Of a stretch of 64,000 nt of DNA, positions 41,206-49,852 are shown piece by piece. The DNA is taken from assembly GCA_017991675.1 (NCBI GenBank), contig JAGOQB010000006.1:1-64000 (forward strand), given 5' to 3'. Numbering within the stretch: position 1 is the stretch's first letter; each line of letters starts with the position of its first letter. The stretch is from Phenylobacterium sp. Its GTDB lineage: Bacteria > Pseudomonadota > Alphaproteobacteria > Caulobacterales > Caulobacteraceae. Under the pieces are notes generated by a model. It was not told the DNA's origin, did not search any database, and worked only from the letters and a program-made list of their open reading frames with translations. A program made the position numbers and the translations under genes.

Positions 41206-42672
41206 TCACGGCCGGACGAACTTCCGCACCGCCGCGCTCAGCGCCGCGTGGTTGCCGGGGTCGGTGAACACCGAGTGGCCGCCGTCGAAATAGGCCGCGG
41301 TCAGCCGCTCGCCGGGCACGCCGGCCTGGTCGAGGGCGTAGCGCGCGCCATAGGGCGGCGTGGTGACGTCGTAATAGCCGGCCGCCCAGAACAGCCGCAG
41401 CTTCGGGCTGGCCTGCATGGCCTTGCCGAGCAGGTCGTTGACGTCGGCCATGCCCTGGTGGTCCCAGGCCGCGTTCACGTCGAGGTTCAGCGAATTGTAG
41501 GTCTCAGCCGTGCGGAACTTCAGGGTGTCCTTGAAGTAGGACTCCAGCGCGGTCATTCCCTTGGCCACCGGCAGCGCCCCGGTCGGCGCCGGCCCCGGCG
41601 GCCGCGGCTCGGCGAAGCCCATGCCCGGATCGTCATAGGGGGGCCGCTTGGCCGGGGCGTCCAGCCGCGCCGTCGCCCGGCCGTCCAGCTGGCCGGTGCG
41701 CAGCCCCTGGTCCTTCAGCAGGTTGAACATGAAGTCCTCGCGCGTCAGGCGCAGGTTCTTGGCGAGGATGAACTCGGCCGGCAGCCCGATCAGCGACGAC
41801 ATCTTTTCCGCCACGGCCCGCTTCTCGGCCTCGGGCAGGCTCGCGCCCTTGATCAGGGCGGTGACGTAGGCCGTGCGCGCGAACTCGACCGCCTCGTCGT
41901 GGACCTGCTGGACGCTGCGCCCGGCGCGGTCGACCTTGCGGTGATACCAGGCCGTGGTCGCAAAGGTCGGCAGGGTCGTCACATAGGGCATCTCCAGCCC
42001 CGCCGGATTGCCGACCAGCGCGAACAGCAGCACGCCGTCGAGCTTCAGGTCCGCCCCGATGTCGGCGACCAGCGCCGCGCGGGTGGTGCCGTAGCTCTGG
42101 CCGAGCATGTAGCGCGGCGAGGCCTCGCGGCCGTTGGCCTTCAGCCACTGGGCCATCACCGTCTTGACCGCGGCGGCGTCGCCGCTGCGGCTCCAGAAGG
42201 TCTTGCCGTCGACGCCGGGGAACGGGCGGCTGTAGCCGGTGCCGATCGGATCGATGAACACCAGGTCGACCGCGTCGAGCAGGCTGTCGGGGTTGTCGAC
42301 CATCCGCTGGTTCGGACCGTCCTCGGTGCGCTTCTTCGGGCCGAACGCCCCAAAGTGCAGCGGCGTGGTCGAGGCGCCGGGCCCGCCGTTGAACAGGAAC
42401 AGCACCGGCCGCGCGGCGTCCTTCACATCGGTCCGCACATAGGCCGTGGTGACCAGCGATCCGGTCGGGGCGCCGGCTGCGTCGGTCAGGAAGGTCTCGG
42501 CGACGATGGCCTTGTAGGCGACCTTCTGGCCGTTGAAGGTCCCGACGTGCTGGGTCGTGGCGACCACCGGCGCGCGGACCGCTGCGCTCGGCGCCGCCAG
42601 GACGGCCTGCCCCCCCATCGGCGCCAGGGTCAGGCAGGCGACCATCAACAGCGCTCGCAGGCTCGCACGCAT
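41206..42672 (-). CDS. S10-family serine carboxypeptidase, secreted (paralogue 1)
   Basis: The 488-residue product has a signal peptide (cleavage near VLA-APS). S10 motifs: LFLFNGGPGASTTPLHFGAFGPK (oxyanion region), VFIDPIGTGYSRP, the nucleophile motif LGQSYGTTRAA, and the catalytic His region YFDGGHSVFTDPG. It removes C-terminal residues from peptides, probably in the periplasm. GGGGAA before the ATG at 42672 marks the start; an upstream ATG adds a non-signal-like tail. Divergent from S10 paralogue 2. Confidence 0.9.
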   Translation of the reverse strand: MRASLRALLMVACLTLAPMGGQAVLAAPSAAVRAPVVATTQHVGTFNGQKVAYKAIVAETFLTDAAGAPTGSLVTTAYVRTDVKDAARPVLFLFNGGPGASTTPLHFGAFGPKKRTEDGPNQRMVDNPDSLLDAVDLVFIDPIGTGYSRPFPGVDGKTFWSRSGDAAAVKTVMAQWLKANGREASPRYMLGQSYGTTRAALVADIGADLKLDGVLLFALVGNPAGLEMPYVTTLPTFATTAWYHRKVDRAGRSVQQVHDEAVEFARTAYVTALIKGASLPEAEKRAVAEKMSSLIGLPAEFILAKNLRLTREDFMFNLLKDQGLRTGQLDGRATARLDAPAKRPPYDDPGMGFAEPRPPGPAPTGALPVAKGMTALESYFKDTLKFRTAETYNSLNLDVNAAWDHQGMADVNDLLGKAMQASPKLRLFWAAGYYDVTTPPYGARYALDQAGVPGERLTAAYFDGGHSVFTDPGNHAALSAAVRKFVRP

Positions 42673-43008
42673 ATTCGTTCCCCCGATGATGCGGACATAC
42701 GATAGTCCGCCTGCGCAGAATTTCTTTTCGAACTGCCCGCCCCGGACACCAGGCCGCACATAGGCTAGTCAGGTTCCTGCAAGGGCGCCGAATAGCTTAT
42801 GCCCCATGCCGATAGCCGCCGCTTACGCATTGCGGCCTTGGATAGCTTCCACCCGCGAGCCAGACATGGCCGCATGGGCCATGCACGGCCCCAACGCGTC
42901 CTTGCATAAAGCCGCCGCGCCAACCTGGGCCATCGGCCAACATCGGCAAGATAATGCGATCTCCGCTGCTTAACCTGTCGATAGAAACCCGACCGGAGAC
43001 CATCCAGC
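42673..43008. other. Divergent intergenic region between two S10 genes
   Basis: 336 bases without a credible ORF, holding both outward promoters. I see a direct repeat ATAGCTT (42793 and 42843) and a short GGCCATGCACGGCC near-palindrome at about 42885-42898. Neither is strong enough to call an operator. Confidence 0.5.
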
Positions 43009-44493
43009 GTGCGACTGAAGCCTGCCGCCCTCGCCTTCTCCCTCCTCTGCCCAGCCGCCCCGCAGGCCTACGCCCAGGCGGCTCCGGCCGCCGAGGCGCC
43101 CGCCGCCCAGAGCTTCGTCACCCGCCACGTCGGGACCTTCAACGGCCAGAAGGTGAAGTACGTCGCCAGCGTCGGCGAGACCGTGCTGCGCAACGCCGCC
43201 GGCGAGCCGACGATCCGCTTCGTGACCACCGCCTATGTCCGCGACGGCTTGAAGGACAAGGCTTCGCGGCCGGTGATCTTCCTGTTCAACGGCGGCCCCA
43301 GCTCGGCCTCGACCTGGCTGCACATGGGCGCCTTCGGCCCGCGCCGCATCGCCCCGCCGCAGGACGTGAACGCCGAAGTCCCCAAGCCCTACAAGGTCGT
43401 CGACAACGCCTACTCCCTGCTCGACGTCGCCGACCTGGTGTTCGTCGACCCGGCCGAGACCGGCTTCACCCGCGTCCAGCCGGCCGCCAAGCGCGCCGAC
43501 TTCTACCAGGTCGACGGCGACGCCCGCTCGGTCTCCGGCTTCGTCGAAGCCTGGCTCAAGGCCAACGGCCGCGAGGCCTCGCCGAAGTACGTGCTGGGCG
43601 AAAGCTACGGCACGATCCGCGCGGCGGTGATGGCCGGCCAGCTGGCCAAGACCACCCCCCTCGACGGCGTCATCCTGATGGGCCAGGCGGTGAACATGGT
43701 CGAGACCAGCCAGCGCCCGGGCAACATGCTCGCCTACGCGACCAACATCACCGCGCTGGCCGCGGTCGCCGCCTATCACGGCCGCGCCGACACCGACGGA
43801 AAGTCGATCCCGGCCTTCGTCGATGACGCCTATGCCTTTGGAATGAATGAATATCTTCCGGCGCTCGTGAAGGGCCAGGATCTGCCGACCGCCGAGCGCG
43901 AGGCGATCGCCCGCAAGCTCCAAGCCTTCACCGGCATCGGCGCCGACTACTACCTGGCGCACGACCTGATCATCTCCAAGGTCGATTTCGTCAGCGAACT
44001 GCTCAAGGACAAGGGCCTGGTGGTGGGGATGTACGACGCCCGCTACGCCGGTCCGGCCTCCGCCCCTGGCGCGCGTCCCGTCGATCCGTTCGGCAAGGTC
44101 TCCGACATGGTCAAGCCGAGCTTCGACGCCTACATGGCCGGCGAGCTCAAGGTGACCTGGCCGATGGCCGACTACCGCTCGTTCGCGCCGCAGACCCTGA
44201 GCTGGGGCTGGTCGCCGACCAGCGGCATCGGCGGTCCGTTCAACGACTTTGATTATCAAGCCAATTTCGGCGCGGCCCTGAAGGCCAAGCCGGGCTTCCG
44301 GCTGATGATCGGCACGGGCTATTACGACACCACGACCACCATCGGCCCGGCCCGCTACCTCAAGTCCCACGGCGTCCTGCCGGCCGACCGAGTGGTGCTG
44401 CACGACTACGAAGGCGGCCACATGGCCTATACCAACGAGGACGCCCTCAAGGCGTTCAGCAACGACGTGCGGGCGTTCGTGACGGGGCGGTAG
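43009..44493 (+). CDS. S10-family serine carboxypeptidase, secreted (paralogue 2)
   Basis: The 494-residue product from a GTG start has a signal peptide (cleavage near AYA-QAA). Motifs: IFLFNGGPSSASTWLHMGAFGPRR, VFVDPAETGFTR, nucleophile LGESYGTIRAAV, and the His region HDYEGGHMAYTNED. It is clearly homologous to the genes at 41206-42672 and 59057-60556. The glycine usually following NGGPG is Ser here (NGGPS), a small departure near the oxyanion hole. The stop is the first triplet of a double-hairpin element. Confidence 0.9.
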   Translation: MRLKPAALAFSLLCPAAPQAYAQAAPAAEAPAAQSFVTRHVGTFNGQKVKYVASVGETVLRNAAGEPTIRFVTTAYVRDGLKDKASRPVIFLFNGGPSSASTWLHMGAFGPRRIAPPQDVNAEVPKPYKVVDNAYSLLDVADLVFVDPAETGFTRVQPAAKRADFYQVDGDARSVSGFVEAWLKANGREASPKYVLGESYGTIRAAVMAGQLAKTTPLDGVILMGQAVNMVETSQRPGNMLAYATNITALAAVAAYHGRADTDGKSIPAFVDDAYAFGMNEYLPALVKGQDLPTAEREAIARKLQAFTGIGADYYLAHDLIISKVDFVSELLKDKGLVVGMYDARYAGPASAPGARPVDPFGKVSDMVKPSFDAYMAGELKVTWPMADYRSFAPQTLSWGWSPTSGIGGPFNDFDYQANFGAALKAKPGFRLMIGTGYYDTTTTIGPARYLKSHGVLPADRVVLHDYEGGHMAYTNEDALKAFSNDVRAFVTGR

Positions 44494-44603
44494 ACCCTTT
44501 CCATTTCAGGCCCAGCCTGAAATGGACAAAAAGGGTCTATCTTCAAATATTTAGAGCGTGACGGTCGCTTCAACCGGCGTCCACTTGAAGCTGTCACGCT
44601 CTA
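44491..44603. repeat. Double-hairpin element filling the gap between convergent S10 and M61 genes
   Basis: Hairpin C (44491-44539) has arms TAGACCCTTT...AAGGGTCTA with an inner CCATTTCAGG/CCTGAAATGG stem. Hairpin D (44552-44603) has arms TAGAGCGTGAC and GTCACGCTCTA with an inner CTTCAA/TTGAAG stem. The first TAG of hairpin C is the stop codon of the S10 gene, and the last CTA of hairpin D is the stop of the M61 gene on the other strand. It shares the two-hairpin plan of the elements at 8563-8663 and 60555-60656. Confidence 0.88.
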
Positions 44604-46292
44604 AGCGCCCCGTCCACAGGCGGTGTCCGGTACGCCGGGCACGCGCCGCCACTGATAGATCTCGACCTCTTCAGCCCGCGGCAAGTAGCTGATCGGGAAC
44701 GTTTTCCCGCCCCGGGTCACGTGCAAGGTCAGCTGCTTTTCCGGATCGCCCTGCAGGGCGTCCAGCGCCTGGCCATAGGTCACTACGTCGCCGTCCTTCA
44801 GGCCCGCCTTGTCGGCCTCAGACCCCGCTTGCAGGTCGCGGATGGTCTTGACGTCGCCGACCAGCGACTTGGGCTCGAAGCCCAGCTCGAACCGCCGGAC
44901 CTTGCCGGTCGTGCGCGTGAAGCACGGCCCGAAGCCGTCGGCCTCCGGCAGCATCAGCCCGCCCGCCAACATGGCCGCGTGGGTCTTGGCCCCGGCCGCG
45001 CCGAGCTCCTTGTCCAGCAGCGCCAGCCAGTCGGCTTCGCCGGTCGTCTGGCCGCGGCGCTCGCGCTCGACCATCTCGATCACCAGGTCGTCGACCGAGC
45101 GCTGGCCGCCCGAGGCCCTGCGGATCTGGCCGTCCAGCACCGCGAAGTACATCGCGCCCCGGTCATAGGGCAGCACGCGCACGCGGGTGTCCTCCCAGAA
45201 GCGCGGGGCGATCTGGTCGTTGGGCGTGTTGTTCAATGGGTTGGAGTAGTAGCGCCGCGCCGTCTCGTTGATGTCCGCCAGATAATCGTCCGGCGTCATC
45301 AGGCCTGCACGCAGCGGCAGAAGCGCCTGATAGAAAACGGCATTTCCCTCGCCGAACCACTGGCCCGGCCCGTCCACCGCGGTCCAGGTGTGGATCATCT
45401 CGTGCGCCAGGGTGCCTTTCAGCGCCTCGCCCGAGCCGGTCTTGCCGTAGGTGGTCAGGAACGAGTTGGTCAGCGCCGCCCCGCCCCCGGCGTTGATGGG
45501 GTTGTAACGCAGGAAGACCCGATACGGCGGCTCGCTGGGATCGCGGAAGAACTTGATCATCCAGCTGTGCAGCTGCTGGGTCCAGTCCATGACCGGCCCC
45601 GGCTCGAACGGCGGCGTCCCCAGCCAGACCGCCGAAAAGCCGCCCTTGGGCACTTGCGGATAGCGGTGCATCGGCCCGGCCATGAACACCGTCGACATCA
45701 GCCGCCCGGCCGGCCCGACGCCCAGCGAGACGTCGCCGTCGCCATAGCTTGAGGTCGCCGCCGATCCCGGCAGCTTGGAAAGGTCCCAACGCAGGCTGAT
45801 GTCGTAAGGCTTCGCGCCCTCCGGGATCAGGATGAAGGTGTTGCCCACCCCCGACAGCCCGCCGCCCTCGGTGCGCAGCTGATAGGGCGGCCCCGCGCCG
45901 CGCTTGGGCGGGGTGTTGTCGATCGGCGCGCGGTAGCTGACCGTCAGGTCGCCCTTCACCGCCCGTCCCGGGATCCAGTGGCGGGCATAGGCGATGGCCA
46001 CCGGATCGTCCTTGAAGCTCAGCGGAACCTCGCCCGCGGCGTCCGTGGCGCGCAGGTCCTGCAGTGTCGCGGCGACGGTGGCGGTGTTGGCGATCACCAC
46101 CGGCAGGGCCAGCAGCGGCTGGCCAGCGGCGGCGTCCACGCCCGACAGCTTCAAGGTCACGTCCAGATGCCCCTGCTCGGCGTCGGCGGCCAGCGGGCCC
46201 GGCGCCAGCAGCACCTCCATCCGCGGCGCGGTTTGCGCCAGCGCGGCCGGCGCGACGCTCGTCAGGGCGAGGGCCAGGAACAGCGGCCTCAT
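44601..46292 (-). CDS. M61-family metallopeptidase (glycyl aminopeptidase-like), secreted
   Basis: The 563-residue product has a signal peptide (cleavage near ALA-QTA). An N-terminal M61 beta domain is followed by the zinc site HEMIHTW (HExxH) with downstream GEGNAVFYQALLPLRAG. The C-terminal region is PDZ-like (VKTIRDLQAGSEADKAGLKDGDVVTYG). It probably cleaves N-terminal residues from peptides in the periplasm. It is coupled to the upstream amidohydrolase gene by a four-base overlap, and its stop codon lies in the double-hairpin element. Confidence 0.88.
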   Translation of the reverse strand: MRPLFLALALTSVAPAALAQTAPRMEVLLAPGPLAADAEQGHLDVTLKLSGVDAAAGQPLLALPVVIANTATVAATLQDLRATDAAGEVPLSFKDDPVAIAYARHWIPGRAVKGDLTVSYRAPIDNTPPKRGAGPPYQLRTEGGGLSGVGNTFILIPEGAKPYDISLRWDLSKLPGSAATSSYGDGDVSLGVGPAGRLMSTVFMAGPMHRYPQVPKGGFSAVWLGTPPFEPGPVMDWTQQLHSWMIKFFRDPSEPPYRVFLRYNPINAGGGAALTNSFLTTYGKTGSGEALKGTLAHEMIHTWTAVDGPGQWFGEGNAVFYQALLPLRAGLMTPDDYLADINETARRYYSNPLNNTPNDQIAPRFWEDTRVRVLPYDRGAMYFAVLDGQIRRASGGQRSVDDLVIEMVERERRGQTTGEADWLALLDKELGAAGAKTHAAMLAGGLMLPEADGFGPCFTRTTGKVRRFELGFEPKSLVGDVKTIRDLQAGSEADKAGLKDGDVVTYGQALDALQGDPEKQLTLHVTRGGKTFPISYLPRAEEVEIYQWRRVPGVPDTACGRGA

Positions 46293-47602
46293 TGCGCGGC
46301 CGCCTTCAGGTCGTCGCGATAGACGATCCCGCCCTTCATGACGAACTTCATGCGCTGCAGCTCCGTAATGTCGTTCAGGGGATCGCCGGCCACCGCGACG
46401 ATGTCGGCGTAGCGGCCGGTCTGGATCGAACCGATGTCGGCCGACGCCCCGATCAGGTCGGCGGCGTTGCGCGTGGCGGTGAGGATGGCGTCGGCCGGGC
46501 TCATCCCTTCCCCGACCATCACCGCGAACTCGCGCGCGTTCCCGTCGTAGGGAATGAGGCCGCTGACGTCGCTGCCGAAGGCGATCTTCACCCCGGCCGC
46601 GCGCGCGCCGCGGAACATGCCGCGGATCACCGACACCATGCCGCTCGCCTTCTCCGCCGGCGAGGGGCCGCCCAGGGCCGGGCGCTTGGCGACCATTTCG
46701 GCGACCAGTTGCGGCACCAGCACGGTCGGCACCAGATAGGTCCCGTGGCTGCGATAGAGCTTGAAGCTCTCGGCGTCGCCATAGGTCCCGTGCTCGATGG
46801 AATCCACGCCCAGCCGGATCGAGGCGTCGATCGCCGCCTTGCTGTGCGCGTGGGCCGCGACCTTCATGCCCAGCGCGTGGGCGGTCTCGACCACCGCCTG
46901 GATCTCGGCATCGGTCATCAGCTTGGCGTTGGGGTTGGTGGAGTCGCCCGGACTGCCCACCGCGCCGCTGGGCAGGATCTTGATCAGGTCGGCGCCGCGG
47001 CGCTTGTGATCGCGCACCTCGCGGATCGCCTCGTCGGCGCCGTCGATGACGCTCGCCCCCCAGCCATGGTTGTGCCAGGAGCCGTCGATGTCGTTGCGCG
47101 GATCGGTCGGGCCGCCGGTGGGGCCCAGGTACTCCAGCGACACCCACATGCGCGGGCCTTCGATGTCGCCGCGATTGATCGCCTTCTTCAGCGCCAGGTC
47201 CGTGCCGCCCTCGGCGCCGACATTGCGGATGCTGGTGAAGCCGCCCAGCAGCAGCTTGCGCACCGCGCCGACCCCGCGCAGCGCGTCCTCCAGGTCCGAG
47301 CCGGTCAGCCGCTCGGCCATGCCGCCGCGGCGATAGCTGACATGGGTGTGAGTATCGATCAGGCCCGGCAGCACCGTGGCGGTCGACAGGTCGACGACCT
47401 CCGCGCCTTGCGGGCGCACAAAGCCGGGCTCAACGCCGACGATGCGATCGTCACGCACCAGGATCGAGACGTCCTTGCGCGGGCTCGCCGACACCCCGTC
47501 GATCAGCCGCCCCGCGTGGATCACCAGATCCTTGGCCTCGGCCGCGCCGCCGACCATCAGCGCCAGCGCCGCCCCGGCCAGAAGGTGCATCGTCCTACGC
47601 AT
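46289..47602 (-). CDS. Secreted amidohydrolase, Xaa-Pro/Xaa-Arg dipeptidase-like
   Basis: The 437-residue product has a signal peptide (cleavage near AEA-KDL). Amidohydrolase motifs are complete: GLIDTHTHVSYR, the metal-bridging Lys in ADLIKILPSGAV, His in KVAAHAHSK and SIEHGTYGD, and Asp in IAFGSDVSGLIPYDGN. Members of this subfamily in Caulobacter relatives hydrolyse dipeptides with C-terminal basic or proline residues. Start at MRRTMHLL (47602), overlapping the cyclodeaminase gene by eight bases. Confidence 0.85.
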   Translation of the reverse strand: MRRTMHLLAGAALALMVGGAAEAKDLVIHAGRLIDGVSASPRKDVSILVRDDRIVGVEPGFVRPQGAEVVDLSTATVLPGLIDTHTHVSYRRGGMAERLTGSDLEDALRGVGAVRKLLLGGFTSIRNVGAEGGTDLALKKAINRGDIEGPRMWVSLEYLGPTGGPTDPRNDIDGSWHNHGWGASVIDGADEAIREVRDHKRRGADLIKILPSGAVGSPGDSTNPNAKLMTDAEIQAVVETAHALGMKVAAHAHSKAAIDASIRLGVDSIEHGTYGDAESFKLYRSHGTYLVPTVLVPQLVAEMVAKRPALGGPSPAEKASGMVSVIRGMFRGARAAGVKIAFGSDVSGLIPYDGNAREFAVMVGEGMSPADAILTATRNAADLIGASADIGSIQTGRYADIVAVAGDPLNDITELQRMKFVMKGGIVYRDDLKAAAQ

Positions 47603-48545
47603 CGGTCGCCGCCTTGAAGAGGGCCCAGGCGCTGGCGAGATCCTGCACCACATGGCCGAGGGACTTGTAGATCGTCACCTGGAAGGCGTTCTGGCGGCCT
47701 TCCAGCTCGCCGGCGAACACCTGGCCGATCTCGCCGACCACGTGCCGTTCGTCGATCAGGCCCGCCTCCTTGGCCTTCAGGTACTCCGCGCCCTGAGCCA
47801 GCACGCCCTCGCGGCTGTCGGCGATGAAGCGGCCGCGGACCACCAGTTCGTTGTCGATCTCGACCGGCCCGGCGTAGCTTGAGCCGACGACATTGACGTG
47901 GACGCCCGGACCGACCCACGCGCCCTTCAGGATCGGCTCCTTGGCGGCGCTGACCGTGCAGATGACGTCGGCGCCGGCGACCGCGTCCCTGGCCTCGGCG
48001 AAGGCGCTCACCGGCACGCCCAGCTCGGCGGTCATCGCGGCGGCGAAGGCCTGCGCCCGCTCGGGCGAGCGGCCCCAGACCGCGATCTGCTCCAGCGGCC
48101 GCACCTTGGAGATGGCGCGCGCGTGGGTCGCCGCCTGCTCGCCATAGCCCAGCAGCGCCAGGCGGCGGGCCTCGGGCCGGGCCAGGGCGTCGGTGGCCGC
48201 AGCGCTGGCCGCGGCGGTGCGGATCGCCGTCACCTCGCCGGCATGGACCACGCAGGCCGGCGCGCCGGTCGCCGGGTCGAACAGCACGATCAGCCCCTGA
48301 TGCGACTGGCGGCCCTTGGTGAAGTTCTCGGGATAGACGCTGATCACCTTGGCCCCGAACGGCGCGTCCTCGCCCAGCGCCCCGGGCATCAGGCCGAACA
48401 TCCGCCCCTCGGCCAGCGGGATGATCGAGCGCAGCAGCTGGCGCGTCTGACCGGTCGAAAAGGCGATCATCGCCTCGCGCACGATCGGGATGGCGAGGTC
48501 GTAGGTCAGCCGCTCGGCGACCTCCTGGCGATCGATGACCCGCAT
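47595..48545 (-). CDS. Ornithine cyclodeaminase/mu-crystallin family protein (paralogue 1)
   Basis: This 316-residue NAD(P)-binding protein has the family layout. An N-terminal dimerisation part (RLTYDLAIPIVREAMIAFS) is followed by the hallmark GEVTAIRTAAASAAATDALARP, a Rossmann motif (LALLGYGEQAATHARAI), DVICTVSAAKEPIL, and VGSSYAGPVEIDNELV near the substrate lobe. Reactions in this family include deamination of ornithine to proline, ketimine reduction and alanine dehydrogenase-type chemistry. It ends at YKSLGHVVQDLASAW. It overlaps both neighbours, so it is part of one mRNA. Confidence 0.9.
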   Translation of the reverse strand: MRVIDRQEVAERLTYDLAIPIVREAMIAFSTGQTRQLLRSIIPLAEGRMFGLMPGALGEDAPFGAKVISVYPENFTKGRQSHQGLIVLFDPATGAPACVVHAGEVTAIRTAAASAAATDALARPEARRLALLGYGEQAATHARAISKVRPLEQIAVWGRSPERAQAFAAAMTAELGVPVSAFAEARDAVAGADVICTVSAAKEPILKGAWVGPGVHVNVVGSSYAGPVEIDNELVVRGRFIADSREGVLAQGAEYLKAKEAGLIDERHVVGEIGQVFAGELEGRQNAFQVTIYKSLGHVVQDLASAWALFKAATDA

Positions 48546-49852
48546 CAGGCCGCCGCCGCCCGCTGACGGCCCGACACCGCATAGTAGGTGACGCCGATCG
48601 CCGCCCAGACCGCCAGCGCCGCATAGGGCGTCCAGTCGGCCGAGAAGCCCAGCACCGCCACCACCAGCGAGGCCGCGCAGCCGGCATAGGCCCAGCCGAC
48701 GGTCGCGCCCTTGGACAGCTTGAAGCGCGCGCCCTCGTAGATGTCCGGGTGCTTACGCACCACCACGGTCGCGGCGATGCAGGTGGCGGCGTACTTCAGC
48801 AGCGTCGGGATGTTCACCGCCAGGAACAGGCTGGTCAGGTTCATCGGCGCCAGCAGGCCCAGGCAGGTCGCGCCGAGGATGGTCGCCAGCGCCATGTGCG
48901 GCGTGCCGTACTTGGGGTGCACCTTGGCCAGGGCGGCCGGCAGCATGCCCTCGCGGGCCATGGCGAACAGGCTGCGCGAGAAGCCGAGGTAGAGCGAGTT
49001 GATCGACTTGGCGATGGCGATCACCGCGGCGCAGACGATCAGCGGCTTGGCGACCGGGCCCATGAACGGCTGGGCGGCGTCGAGCAGCGGGGTCTCGCTC
49101 TTGGCCAGCGCTTCCGGCCCGATGACGCCCATCGCGACCGCCCCGACCATCAGGTAGAGCACCACCGCCGTCAGGATCGACAGGCCGATGCCGAGCGGGA
49201 TGGTCTTCTGGCTGTCCTTGACCTCGTCGCCGATCTCGGTCGCCGCTTCGATGCCGAAGAACAGACCGATCAGCAGCGGGATCGCCGCCAGCATCCCGGC
49301 CGTGCCGTTGGGCAGGAACGGCTCGAACTGGGCGGCCTGCACGTGCGGGGAGCCCCAGGCCGAGAAGACGATGAACAGCACCACCAGCGCGCCCATCAGG
49401 ATCACCTGCAGCCGCGCCGCCAGGCCGACGCCGAAGTAGTTGGCGAAGAAGAAGATCACGAACGCCGCCAGCATGGTCGGCTTGGTCGGCAGCGGAATGA
49501 CCATCGACAGGTAACGGACCATGACCAAGGCCAGGATCAGCATGGCCCCGACGTTGGAGACGATGCGCATCCAGGCGATCAGGTAGCCGACGAACGGGTG
49601 CACGAACCGCCGCGACCACTCGAACGAGGCGCCCGAGGTCGGCAGGGCCGAGCCCATGAAGGCGTAGGTCATGGCGATGACGAACATCGGCACGGCGGCG
49701 ACCACGACGGCCAGCAGCATGCCGGGCCCGGCCAGGGCGGTGGCCGGCGCGATGACCGAGAAGATGGCCACGCCGACGGCGGTGCCGAGGCCGAGGGCGA
49801 CCACGGCCCACAGGTCGACGCCCTTGTGCATGCGGGCGGTCTGATCGGTCAT
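48545..49852 (-). CDS. APC-superfamily amino acid permease
   Basis: The 435-residue, twelve-helix transporter has the helix 1 motif GLGTAVGVAIFSVIAP (unwound region of APC transporters), FMGSALPTSGASFEWSRRFVHPFVGYL, FFGIEAATEIGDEVKDSQKTIP around helix 6, and LYLGFSRSLFAMAREGMLP in helix 8. It is an inner-membrane importer of an amino acid or small amine. It sits between two mu-crystallin paralogues, overlapping one by a base and the other by four, which suggests its substrate is theirs. Confidence 0.9.
   Translation of the reverse strand: MTDQTARMHKGVDLWAVVALGLGTAVGVAIFSVIAPATALAGPGMLLAVVVAAVPMFVIAMTYAFMGSALPTSGASFEWSRRFVHPFVGYLIAWMRIVSNVGAMLILALVMVRYLSMVIPLPTKPTMLAAFVIFFFANYFGVGLAARLQVILMGALVVLFIVFSAWGSPHVQAAQFEPFLPNGTAGMLAAIPLLIGLFFGIEAATEIGDEVKDSQKTIPLGIGLSILTAVVLYLMVGAVAMGVIGPEALAKSETPLLDAAQPFMGPVAKPLIVCAAVIAIAKSINSLYLGFSRSLFAMAREGMLPAALAKVHPKYGTPHMALATILGATCLGLLAPMNLTSLFLAVNIPTLLKYAATCIAATVVVRKHPDIYEGARFKLSKGATVGWAYAGCAASLVVAVLGFSADWTPYAALAVWAAIGVTYYAVSGRQRAAAA

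Noticed and set aside
42885-42898. GGCCATGCACGGCC as operator for the divergent S10 genes
   Set aside because: Short, imperfect and composed of bases common in this genome; no second copy near either gene.
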